Origin: Candidatus Pygmaiobacter gallistercoris
GTDB taxonomy: Bacteria > Bacillota > Clostridia > Oscillospirales > Ruminococcaceae
Assembly: GCA_019113125.1 (NCBI GenBank)
Contig: DXIA01000099.1
Coordinates: 1 to 6,837, forward strand
Direction: 5' to 3'
DNA length: 6,837 bases
Part shown: in pieces, positions 1-6,091 of the stretch
Numbering within the stretch: the first letter of the stretch is position 1
Layout of the letters: the number at the start of each line of letters is the position of its first letter
Notes under the pieces: generated by a model
What the model saw: the letters and a program-made list of their open reading frames with translations, nothing else
Database searches by the model: none
Told to the model about the DNA's origin: nothing
Translations under genes and position numbers: made by a program

Positions 1-1
1 G

Positions 2-784
2 GAGGGGAAAAAGTTTGTGGTGGTCGGAACCGATGGACGTCAGCGCGCCGCTGCCGCGCTGTTCAGGCAGTTGGGATTTGAGGTGGCGGGGGAAGAAAAG
101 ATTGCACAGGCGGACGTCGTTTTGCTGCCGACACCGCTCTCCGCTCTGAAGATCCCGCTGGAACAGATGCTCCAAAAAATTCGGCCCGGCGCACTGGTCT
201 TTGCCGGTTCGGTGCGCAGAGAGGAACAGAGGATGGCGACAGCTGCCGGTGTGCAGCTGATCGACCCGCTCACACGGGAGGAACTCGCGGTGCTCAATGC
301 TGTCCCGACCTGTGAAGGTGCGGTTCAGATCCTGCTCGGTGAGCGGGAAGAAACGCTCTGGAACAGCAGGATACTGGTTTTGGGATTTGGCCGGATCGCA
401 AAGCTGCTTGCCCAGCGGTTGACCGGATTCGGCGCGTTGGTGACGGTGGCGGCACGCCGGTCCGAGGTCCGCGCGCTCGCCGCGGCATTGGGATACCGAA
501 CGCTGGAGATCAGTGCCATGCAGGGGGCGGTGAGCGGATTTGAGGTGCTGGTCAATACCGTACCGGCATTGGTAGTCGACCAAACAATGGTCGATCTGCT
601 TCGGCCGGACGCCTTTGTGCTGGATCTTGCTTCCGCTCCCGGCGGGGTGGATTTTGAGGCGCTCGGCAAAAGAAAAATCCGGACGGTCTGGGCGAGAGGA
701 CTGCCGGCAAAATGCGCACCGAAGACAGCCGGCCGATTTTTGGGACAGATGGTTTTGAAGATCATGGAGGAGATGGAACAATGA
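2..784 (+). CDS. dpaA: Dipicolinate synthase subunit A (5' end at or just outside the window)
   Basis: Together with DpaB this makes dipicolinic acid from a lysine-pathway intermediate (dihydrodipicolinate or its hydroxylated precursor) in the mother cell during sporulation; the acid then loads the spore core. Counting from GTG 17, the protein shows an N-terminal nucleotide-binding-like strand with GTDGRQ (the family has GGDxRQ), NAVPTCEG at 94-101 (family NSIPTVEG), a Rossmann motif GFGRIA at 123-128, LDLASAPGG at 202-210 and CAPKTAG near the C-terminus (PKTAG 235-239). The start is uncertain. GTG 17 has GGAGGGG at a fitting distance, but it cuts into the first beta strand. The frame is open back to base 2, and a start codon ending at base 1 would give an N-terminus E-G-K-K-F like that of relatives. 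The length of about 255-260 residues is shorter than the roughly 300 of Bacillus SpoVFA. The stop overlaps dpaB (ATGA). The promoter, expected to be mother-cell specific, lies outside the window. Confidence 0.93.
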   Translation, partial: EGKKFVVVGTDGRQRAAAALFRQLGFEVAGEEKIAQADVVLLPTPLSALKIPLEQMLQKIRPGALVFAGSVRREEQRMATAAGVQLIDPLTREELAVLNAVPTCEGAVQILLGEREETLWNSRILVLGFGRIAKLLAQRLTGFGALVTVAARRSEVRALAAALGYRTLEISAMQGAVSGFEVLVNTVPALVVDQTMVDLLRPDAFVLDLASAPGGVDFEALGKRKIRTVWARGLPAKCAPKTAGRFLGQMVLKIMEEMEQ

Positions 785-1353
785 AAGACAAGACGGTCAT
801 CTATGGACTGTGCGGCAGCTTTTGCAATTTTGAAAAAAGCTTGAGGGCACTGCGGGAGCTGGTGGCACGGGGGGCGCGGGTCATTCCGGCGGTTTCCTTT
901 AATGTGGGGGGAATGGACACCCGGTTCGGCACCGCGGCGGAGATCCGCGAAAAGCTGCGGGAGATCACCGGAAATGAGATCATCGACACGATCCAGGAGG
1001 CGGAGCCGGTCGGGCCGAAACATCTGTGTGATCTGGTGATTGTCTCTCCCTGTACCGGAAACACCCTCGCAAAACTGGCGCTCGGCATCACCGACACCCC
1101 CATCACGATGATCTGCAAGAGCCATCTGCGGTGCGGGCGGCCGGTGCTGCTCGCGCTGGCGTCGAATGACAGTCTTGCGGCCAGCGCACAGAATCTCGGT
1201 CGGCTGCTGAACACCAAGCACTACTATTTCACCCCGATGGCGCAGGATGATTGGCTGAAAAAGCCGACTTCGCTGGTTGCGGATTTTGACCAGCTGGCAG
1301 ATGCGGCGGAGCTTGCACTGCGCGGCAAACAGCTGCAGCCGCTCTTCTTTTGA
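781..1353 (+). CDS. dpaB: Dipicolinate synthase subunit B (flavoprotein-like)
   Basis: The second subunit of dipicolinate synthase (SpoVFB family, flavoprotein fold), needed with DpaA for spore dipicolinic acid. It has 190 residues, usual for the family. Visible signatures are GLCGSFCNF at 9-17, SPCTGNTLAKLALG from residue 89, then RPVLLALASND, and a C-terminal stretch with NLGRLLNTKHYYF, QDD and KP(T)SLVADF that is typical of DpaB. I chose ATG 781 over the longer frame starting at ATG 712 because family homology begins with the KTVIYGLCGSF strand. ATG 781 also has GGAGGAG at 766-772, 8 bases upstream. The start overlaps the dpaA stop by four bases, so translational coupling and a 1:1 subunit supply are likely. 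The Bacillus neighbours of this pair (asd, dapG, dapA) are not next to it on the downstream side; a terminator follows instead. Confidence 0.95.
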   Translation: MKDKTVIYGLCGSFCNFEKSLRALRELVARGARVIPAVSFNVGGMDTRFGTAAEIREKLREITGNEIIDTIQEAEPVGPKHLCDLVIVSPCTGNTLAKLALGITDTPITMICKSHLRCGRPVLLALASNDSLAASAQNLGRLLNTKHYYFTPMAQDDWLKKPTSLVADFDQLADAAELALRGKQLQPLFF

Positions 1354-1361
1354 AAAATCGC

Positions 1362-1390
1362 TTGTCAAAAAAAGTTTGGAGTGGTAATCT
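1362..1390 (+). promoter_or_regulatory. Possible vegetative (sigma-A type) promoter after dpaB
   Basis: A -35-like TTGTCA (1362-1367) is separated by exactly 17 bases from a -10-like TAATCT (1385-1390), with TG one base before the -10 (extended -10). The -35 matches consensus at 5 of 6 positions; the -10 is weak at 3 of 6. Transcription would begin near 1397 and meet the terminator at 1419-1443 after about 45 bases. It may serve the downstream oxidoreductase-cmk operon by read-through, or it may be a chance match. No -10/-35 pair was found between the terminator and the next gene. Confidence 0.35.
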
Positions 1391-1397
1391 AAGGAGG
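1391..1397 (+). promoter_or_regulatory. Shine-Dalgarno sequence without an obvious gene
   Basis: AAGGAGG is a near-perfect ribosome binding site. No ATG, GTG or TTG follows at 5-12 bases. An ATT at 1408 would open a 16-codon frame whose TGA (1456-1458) overlaps the GTG start of the next gene. An ATG at 1416 opens a 10-codon frame, but it lies 18 bases away. It could be a relic of a lost gene, a leader-peptide site or chance. If the promoter at 1362-1390 is used, this element would sit at or before the transcript start. Confidence 0.3.
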
Positions 1398-1418
1398 AAT
1401 AAAGAAGATTAGGGGATG

Positions 1419-1446
1419 CCGGGCGCCCTGCGCCCGGTTTTTTCTT
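1419..1446 (+). terminator. Intrinsic terminator of dpaAB
   Basis: A perfect 8-base-pair GC stem (CCGGGCGC at 1419-1426, GCGCCCGG at 1430-1437) with a 3-base loop is followed by six T and then CTT. It lies 66 bases after the dpaB stop. Its T-tract ends only about 9-11 bases before the GTG start of the next gene, so that gene depends on read-through or on a start site very close to its own codon. Confidence 0.9.
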
Positions 1447-1454
1447 GAGAGCAG

Positions 1455-2696
1455 GTGAGGAAACTGAAACAGGTGGTGGTGGTCGGCGGCGGCGCCGCAG
1501 GGATGCTCGCGGCGGGGACCGCCGCGCGGCGCGGCCTTTCGGTCACGGTGGTGGAACATGCCGACCGGACCTGCAAAAAGATTTTGATTACCGGCAAAGG
1601 CCGCTGCAATGTCACGAATAACTGCACCCCTGACGAGGTACTGCGCAATGTCCGCAGCAATCCAAAGTTTCTCTACTCTGCGCTGGAAGACTTTTCGCCT
1701 GTCGATACGATGGCGCTGATGGAGTCGCTGGGGGTGCCGCTCAAGACCGAGCGGGGCCGCAGGGTGTTTCCGGTCAGCGACCGGGCGGCGGATATTGCCG
1801 CGGCGCTGCAGCGGTATGCAGGAGATTGCAGCATCCGCTTTGCGGATGCAAAGCGGATTGAGACGGCCGACGGCGCGGTGTGTGGTGTGCGGCTTTCGGA
1901 TGGAAACCTGCTTGCGGCCGACGGGGTGATCCTCGCCACCGGCGGGCTCTCTTATCCCGCAACCGGCTCAACCGGGGATGGATACCGGATGGCAAAGGAG
2001 CTCGGCCACACGATTGTGCCGCCGACCGCCAGTCTGGTGGCGCTGACCGTCGGGGGGACAGCGCGGGAGGAATGCCGCGCGATGATGGGCCTCTCGCTGC
2101 GGAATGTGCGGCTGACCCTGTTTGAGGGAGACAAGCGGCTCTACAGCGAGCAGGGGGAGATGCTCTTTACCCATTTCGGGATCTCGGGTCCGCTGGTGCT
2201 CTCGGCCAGTGCCTATCTGCGGGGCAGGGGAGGCGCGCCGCGGGTCGAGATTGATCTCAAGCCGGCGCTCGATGCCGAGACCCTCTATCACCGGATCGGG
2301 CGGGATTTTGAAAAGCTCGCGGCAAAAAGCGCGGCCAACAGCCTCACCGAGCTGCTGCCCTCCGGCATGATCCCGGTCCTGCTCGCGCGCTGGGGGATTG
2401 ACCAGACCAAGCGGGTGAACCAGATCACCAGGGAAGAGCGGCGGGCGCTGGTTGGTCTGCTCAAGGCCTTCGTCATCCCGATTGCCGGCAAAGAGGATGT
2501 CAGCCGGGCGGTGGTCACCGCGGGCGGGGTGTCGGTGCGGCAGGTCAACCCCAGAACGATGGAGTCCAAGCTGATCCAAAATCTGCATTTTGCGGGCGAA
2601 CTGCTGGATCTTGACGCCTATACCGGCGGCTATAATCTGCAGATTGCCTTTGCGACCGGCCATGCGGCCGGACGCCATATTCTTGAAGACAGGTGA
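1455..2696 (+). CDS. HI0933/YhiN-family NAD(P)/FAD-dependent oxidoreductase
   Basis: A cytosolic flavoprotein of the HI0933-like (BaiN/RdsA-type, COG2081) family; the physiological substrate of most members is not known. The 413 residues are the usual length. Signatures in order: FAD-binding GGGAAG at 11-16 after a run of valines, the family hallmark TGKGRCNVTN at 46-55, TGGLSYPATGSTGDG at 162-176, the middle-domain FTHFGISGPLVLSAS, GGVSVRQVNP, and the C-terminal HFAGELLDLDAYTGGYN with Q-I-A-F-ATGHAAG (378 onward) that closes the FAD site. GTG 1455 is forced as the start, because an in-frame TGA lies at 1446-1448 and homology starts within a few codons. Its ribosome binding site is poor (GAGAG about 3 bases before). 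The gene opens the operon with cmk 10 bases downstream, a neighbourhood that recurs in Clostridia. The link to cmk function is unknown. Confidence 0.92.
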   Translation: MRKLKQVVVVGGGAAGMLAAGTAARRGLSVTVVEHADRTCKKILITGKGRCNVTNNCTPDEVLRNVRSNPKFLYSALEDFSPVDTMALMESLGVPLKTERGRRVFPVSDRAADIAAALQRYAGDCSIRFADAKRIETADGAVCGVRLSDGNLLAADGVILATGGLSYPATGSTGDGYRMAKELGHTIVPPTASLVALTVGGTAREECRAMMGLSLRNVRLTLFEGDKRLYSEQGEMLFTHFGISGPLVLSASAYLRGRGGAPRVEIDLKPALDAETLYHRIGRDFEKLAAKSAANSLTELLPSGMIPVLLARWGIDQTKRVNQITREERRALVGLLKAFVIPIAGKEDVSRAVVTAGGVSVRQVNPRTMESKLIQNLHFAGELLDLDAYTGGYNLQIAFATGHAAGRHILEDR

Positions 2697-2706
2697 GGGA
2701 GAGAAG

Positions 2707-3372
2707 ATGATCCAGATCGCAATCGACGGCCCGTCCGGAGCGGGCAAGAGCACGATGGCAAAAAGACTGGCAAAGGAACTGGGGTTCCTCTATGTGGATA
2801 CCGGGGCGCTCTACCGCGCAATCGGTCTGTATATGCTGCGGGCCGGGGTGGCCACAAAGGATCCCGCGCAGGTGCTGCCGCGGCTGGCGGAGATCAAGCT
2901 GGAGCTACGGCATATCGACGGCGCACAGCACGTCTTTCTCAACGGGGAGGACGTCTCGTCCGAGATCCGCAGGGAGGCGGTCTCGATGGCGGCGAGCGAC
3001 GTTTCGGCCCACCAGGGGGTGAGGGACTTTCTCACCGAGACCCAGCGGTCGATTGCGCAAAAGAACAATGTCCTGATGGACGGACGGGACATCGGTACCG
3101 TCATTCTGCCGAATGCCCAGATCAAGATTTTCCTGACCGCGAGCGCGGAGGAACGCGCCCGGCGGCGGACCCTTGAGCTGGAGCAGCGGGGGCAGAAGGT
3201 GAGCTATGACGAGGTGCTTGCCGACATCCGTCAGCGGGATTACAACGACAGCCACCGCGCCGCCGCGCCGCTGCGGCAGGCGGAGGACGCGGTGCTGGTG
3301 GACACCACGCAGGATGACTTTGAGACTGCCTTCCAAAAACTCTGCGATCTCATCCGGGGGAGGATTGACTGA
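2707..3372 (+). CDS. cmk: Cytidylate kinase
   Basis: Phosphorylates CMP and dCMP with ATP to the diphosphates in the cytosol, recycling the CMP released by RNA decay and phospholipid synthesis. The 221 residues match bacterial Cmk. The Walker A loop GPSGAGKST is at 8-16, YVDTGALYRA at 29-38, the CMP-binding insert contains VFLNGEDVSSEIRREAVSMA, and the nucleotide-binding DGRDIGT is at 125-131. A lid region rich in arginine (ERARRR) follows, then RAAAPLRQAEDAVLVDTT near the end. ATG 2707 is chosen because the P-loop strand starts right after it and GAGGGAGAG precedes it; the frame is open further upstream but overlaps the previous gene. The stop overlaps the plsC start by one base (TGATG), giving coupled translation. 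Placement upstream of an S1 gene echoes the cmk-rpsA pairing in other bacteria. Confidence 0.97.
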   Translation: MIQIAIDGPSGAGKSTMAKRLAKELGFLYVDTGALYRAIGLYMLRAGVATKDPAQVLPRLAEIKLELRHIDGAQHVFLNGEDVSSEIRREAVSMAASDVSAHQGVRDFLTETQRSIAQKNNVLMDGRDIGTVILPNAQIKIFLTASAEERARRRTLELEQRGQKVSYDEVLADIRQRDYNDSHRAAAPLRQAEDAVLVDTTQDDFETAFQKLCDLIRGRID

Positions 3373-3995
3373 TGTACCTGTTTTACAACCTCTGCTTTGC
3401 AGGCGCGTCGGTTCTGTTTCGGCTGGGCTACCGCATCCGGGTGGTCGGCAGGGAAAATCTGCCGAAGGACCGCGGTTATGTCCTCTGCCCGAATCACCTG
3501 TCGGCGATCGATCCGGTCTTTGTGATCCTTGCCCGGGGTTGGGGGCACCCGATGTGGGTGATGGCGAAGGAGGAACTCTTCCACAATCCGTTTTTGTCCT
3601 GGTTCTTTCGCAAGATCGGCGCTTTCCCGATCGAGCGGGGCAAGGGGGATAAGACGGTGCTGAACAACGCCATTGCCTCGGTCCGCGCCGGGCGCTCGAT
3701 GCTGATCTTCCCCGAGGGGACCCGCAACCGCAAGGGCGAGGGGATGCTGCCGCTCAAGAGCGGCGCCTTTGTGGTGGCCCAGTCCGCCGGTGCGGACATC
3801 GTGCCCTGCCGGATTATCTACCGCGGCGGCCGCCAGCATCTGTTCTGTACCGTGACCGTCGCGTTCGGAGAGCCGATCCCACTTGAGAGCTTGAACCTCG
3901 GCGGCGAACACGCGGCGAGCAAGCTGCGGGCGGCCAAGGCGGTGCTGACCGAGCGGATCGGGAAATTGTACGAGGAAAACCGGCAGTACTGGTGA
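3372..3995 (+). CDS. plsC: 1-acyl-sn-glycerol-3-phosphate acyltransferase, PlsC family
   Basis: Transfers an acyl chain to lysophosphatidic acid to give phosphatidic acid, the second acylation of phospholipid synthesis, at the inner face of the membrane. The 207-residue length is normal for short clostridial PlsC proteins. The catalytic HX4D motif is present as NHLSAID (His42, Asp47). The acceptor-binding region includes K66-E-E-L and GAFPIERGKG at 83-92. Block III is FPEGTR at 113-118, followed by NRKGE, and a later IVPCRIIYRG fits block IV. The N-terminus is hydrophobic (FYNLCFAGASVLFRLG) and may dip into the membrane; I see no signal peptide. The start codon shares one base with the cmk stop. 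The exact acyl-acceptor cannot be told from sequence, though phosphatidate synthesis is by far the likeliest. Confidence 0.93.
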   Translation: MYLFYNLCFAGASVLFRLGYRIRVVGRENLPKDRGYVLCPNHLSAIDPVFVILARGWGHPMWVMAKEELFHNPFLSWFFRKIGAFPIERGKGDKTVLNNAIASVRAGRSMLIFPEGTRNRKGEGMLPLKSGAFVVAQSAGADIVPCRIIYRGGRQHLFCTVTVAFGEPIPLESLNLGGEHAASKLRAAKAVLTERIGKLYEENRQYW

Positions 3996-4023
3996 GACCA
4001 GTGGCTGCGGAGGGAGAGAAAAA

Positions 4024-5979
4024 ATGGAAATCATCAGGGCGAAGACGGCGGGTTTCTGCTTTGGGGTGGATCGGGCGGTCCGGATGACCGAACAGCTGGC
4101 GGAGGAGGGACGCCGGGTTGCGACCCTCGGACCGCTAATCCATAACCCGCAATGTGTCGCCGCCCTTGCGCGCAGGGGCGTTATCACGGTGGACGCGCCG
4201 GATCAGCTGCCGGAGAACTATGAAGTGGTGATCCGCAGTCATGGAGTCGGCGAGGATGTCTACGCAGCGCTGCAAAAGAGGGGAGCGACCATTCACGACG
4301 CAACCTGTCCCTTCGTCGCCAAGATTCAGAAGATCGCGGCAAAGGCCGGCAAAGAGGGTGCACTGCTGCTGATTGCGGGAGATAAAAACCATCCCGAGGT
4401 GCAGGGAATTGTCGGACATGCCACCGGTGCGGTGCAGGTTTTTGCCGATTTGGATCAGCTGAAGGCGATTTCGACCCCGGAAATCTGCCAAAAATTGGTT
4501 TTTGTGGTCGCGCAAACCACTTATGAAGTAACAAAATGGTTAGAAAGTACGGAGTTTATAAAAAAAGTCTATACAAACCCGCGAATTTTTGATACAATAT
4601 GTAGTGCAACGTGGGCGAGGCAGCAGGAAGCAGAAGAATTGGCCCGCAGCTGTGATCTGATGGTCGTCATTGGCGGCCGTGGATCCTCCAATACCCAAAA
4701 ATTGGTCCGGGTGGCACAACGGCATTGCAGAACCCTTGCAATCGAGACAGCCGAGGAGCTTTCAGGGGAAGAGTTTGGGGGAGTTCAGCGGGTCGGCGTT
4801 ACTGCAGGCGCTTCCACGCCATCGTCTATAATCGAGGAGGTACTTAACAAGATGAGCGAGGTAGTACAGAACGAAGAGATGAGCTTTGAGGAGATGATCG
4901 AGCAGTCCTTGAAGCCGATCTTCAACGGCAAGGTCGTAACCGGTATTGTCACCGGAGTTTCTCCCAGTGAGATCACCGTGGACATCGGCACCAAGCAGAC
5001 CGGATTTGTCGCGGCGTCCGAGTGGTCTGACGATCCCACTGTCAAGCTGGAGGATGCGGTGAAGAAAGGGGACGAGCTGGAGCTCGTTGTCATTAAGGTT
5101 AATGACCAGGAAGGCACCGTCGCTCTCTCCAAGAAACGGTTTGAGGCCAAGGCCGGTCAGGCCGAGGTCGAGAAGGCTGCCGAAGAGGGCACCATTCTCG
5201 AGGCCACCATTTCCGAGCAGGTCAAGGGCGGTCTGGTTGGCTATGTCAAGGGCGTCAAGGTCTTCATCCCCGCCTCTCAGGCGTCTCTGCGCCGCGGCGA
5301 GGATCTCGCCCCGCTGGTCAAGCAGAAGGTCCGGATCAAGATTATCGAGTGCAGCGGCCGCCGCGTAATCGGTTCGATTCGTGCGGTTCTGGCCGAGGAG
5401 CAGGCCGCAAAGCGCGAGGCCTTCTGGGCCGAGGCTGAAGAGGGCCGTCATTATCAGGGCGTTGTCAAGAACCTGACCGATTACGGCGCGTTTGTCGACA
5501 TCGGCGGTGTGGACGGTCTGGTCCACATTTCCGAGCTGTCCTGGGATCGGATCAAGCACCCCAGCGAGGTTGTCAAGGTCGGCGATGTGATTGATGTTTA
5601 TATCAAGAGCCTCGACCGCGAGAACGGCAAGGTTTCGCTGGGCTACAAAAAGGCGGAGGACAACCCCTGGGAGCGGCTGCGTACCGAGTATCCTCTTGGC
5701 ACCGTCTTTACCGCGCCGGTGGTTTCGATCACCAAGTTCGGTGCGTTTGTCCGGGTTCTGCCGGGCATCGACGGTCTGGTTCATATCAGCGAGATCTCGA
5801 ACGAGCGGGTTGAGAAGGTCAGCGATGTACTGAAGGTCGGCGATGAGGTCAAGGTCAAGCTGATTGAGGCGGATTTCGACAAGCACCGGGTCGGCCTTTC
5901 GATGAAGGCGCTGCTGAATGATGCCCCGGCCGCGGCGGAGGCGGACAGTGTGGTCGCTTCCAGCGAGGACGCTGAGTAA
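4024..5979 (+). CDS. ispH: Fused 4-hydroxy-3-methylbut-2-enyl diphosphate reductase (IspH) and four-domain ribosomal protein S1
   Basis: Residues 1-276 are IspH (LytB), the [4Fe-4S] enzyme that reduces HMBPP to IPP and DMAPP in the last MEP-pathway step. All three cluster cysteines are present (C12 in GFCFGV, C95 in DATCPF, C193 in DTICSAT). So are the active-site residues H40, H73, H123 with E125 (NHPEV), T165, SSN at 221-223 and S264. Residues 277-651 are a ribosomal S1-like protein with four OB-fold S1 repeats, near 299-370, 389-455, 474-545 ([20 protein letters not shown]) and 556-630 ([16 protein letters not shown]). An acidic alanine-rich tail follows. S1 helps 30S subunits take up mRNA. 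This fusion is established in Clostridia, so the joined frame is not an error. ATG 4024 has GGAGGGAGAG upstream. Lysine codons are 7 AAG to 7 AAA in the IspH part and 29 to 3 in the S1 part. An internal start at 4852 may give free S1. Confidence 0.97.
   Translation: MEIIRAKTAGFCFGVDRAVRMTEQLAEEGRRVATLGPLIHNPQCVAALARRGVITVDAPDQLPENYEVVIRSHGVGEDVYAALQKRGATIHDATCPFVAKIQKIAAKAGKEGALLLIAGDKNHPEVQGIVGHATGAVQVFADLDQLKAISTPEICQKLVFVVAQTTYEVTKWLESTEFIKKVYTNPRIFDTICSATWARQQEAEELARSCDLMVVIGGRGSSNTQKLVRVAQRHCRTLAIETAEELSGEEFGGVQRVGVTAGASTPSSIIEEVLNKMSEVVQNEEMSFEEMIEQSLKPIFNGKVVTGIVTGVSPSEITVDIGTKQTGFVAASEWSDDPTVKLEDAVKKGDELELVVIKVNDQEGTVALSKKRFEAKAGQAEVEKAAEEGTILEATISEQVKGGLVGYVKGVKVFIPASQASLRRGEDLAPLVKQKVRIKIIECSGRRVIGSIRAVLAEEQAAKREAFWAEAEEGRHYQGVVKNLTDYGAFVDIGGVDGLVHISELSWDRIKHPSEVVKVGDVIDVYIKSLDRENGKVSLGYKKAEDNPWERLRTEYPLGTVFTAPVVSITKFGAFVRVLPGIDGLVHISEISNERVEKVSDVLKVGDEVKVKLIEADFDKHRVGLSMKALLNDAPAAAEADSVVASSEDAE
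4570..4598 (+). promoter_or_regulatory. Candidate internal promoter within ispH, upstream of the S1 half
   Basis: TATACA (4570-4575) and TACAAT (4593-4598) are 17 bases apart, matching sigma-A -35 at 4 of 6 and -10 at 5 of 6, with TG one base before the -10 (extended -10). The pair lies in a coding island of about 33% GC (4491-4610) in a gene that is otherwise GC-rich. A transcript would start near 4605, leave a leader of about 245 bases and then reach the consensus ribosome binding site and ATG of the S1 half. AT-rich DNA produces such matches by chance; a weaker antisense pair (TTGTAT-18-TATAGA) overlaps the same place. Confidence 0.4.
4834..4854 (+). promoter_or_regulatory. Internal ribosome binding site and start codon at the IspH/S1 junction
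   Basis: GAGGAGG (4834-4840) is followed after 11 bases by an in-frame ATG (4852-4854, Met277). The sequence from there, M-S-E-V-V-Q then E-E-M-S-F-E-E-M, looks like the native N-terminus of an unfused S1. Initiation here would give a 375-residue free S1. The spacing is slightly longer than ideal. IspH proteins normally end at this point (IIEEVLNK), so the fusion looks like loss of an ispH stop codon with the old S1 start kept. Confidence 0.55.
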
Positions 5980-6021
5980 CGAGAGTTTGCCGAACGTGCA
6001 AAGCAATACGTAAAAAGAGAA

Positions 6022-6053
6022 ATGGGCAGATCAGAGGATCTGCCCATTTTTTT
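6022..6053 (+). terminator. Intrinsic terminator of the cmk-plsC-ispH/S1 operon
   Basis: A perfect 11-base-pair stem (ATGGGCAGATC at 6022-6032, GATCTGCCCAT at 6037-6047) with AGAG loop is followed by an unbroken T-run to 6053. Extra A-T pairs extend its base. It lies 43 bases after the ispH/S1 stop. The rest of the 109-base gap (5980-6088) shows no gene and no clear promoter. Confidence 0.95.
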
Positions 6054-6075
6054 GTCCGAAGTGTGTGTGATGGAG

Positions 6076-6091
6076 AAAGGAGAGTACGATG
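6076..6091 (+). promoter_or_regulatory. Ribosome binding site and start of the broken MATE gene
   Basis: AAAGGAGAG (6076-6084) precedes ATG 6089-6091 at a normal distance. It fixes the original start of the gene, in a different frame from most of the remaining coding sequence. Confidence 0.8.

Noticed and set aside
712..780. Upstream ATG extension of dpaB
   Set aside because: It would overlap the conserved PKTAG end of dpaA. The family N-terminus and a GGAGGAG site both point to ATG 781.
325..1368. Long open frame on the minus strand over dpaA/dpaB (347 codons)
   Set aside because: It is a shadow of two well-supported genes in GC-rich DNA. Its protein is arginine- and proline-rich with no recognisable domain, and I saw no convincing start context.
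2590..2706. Upstream extension of the cmk frame
   Set aside because: It overlaps the C-terminal FAD-binding part of the oxidoreductase, and Cmk homology begins at ATG 2707.
4559..4567. A-AAA-AAA slippery run in ispH as a programmed -1 frameshift site
   Set aside because: The -1 frame ends within about ten codons (TGA near 4589) and no strong downstream structure is evident. It is more simply part of the AT-rich island.
4489..4708. 12-base sequence CCAAAAATTGGT occurring twice (near 4489 and 4696)
   Set aside because: Both copies encode Q-K-L-V in the same frame within IspH; two copies without flanking similarity look like coincidence.
4827..4832. Perfect TATAAT just before the S1 start
   Set aside because: No acceptable -35 at 16-18 bases, and transcription from it would start near 4839, inside the ribosome binding site.
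4762..6006. 414-codon open frame on the minus strand over the S1 half
   Set aside because: It is antisense to a strongly supported S1 coding region, and the strict codon bias there removes antisense stops. Its composition (rich in L, D, N) is not that of a known family.
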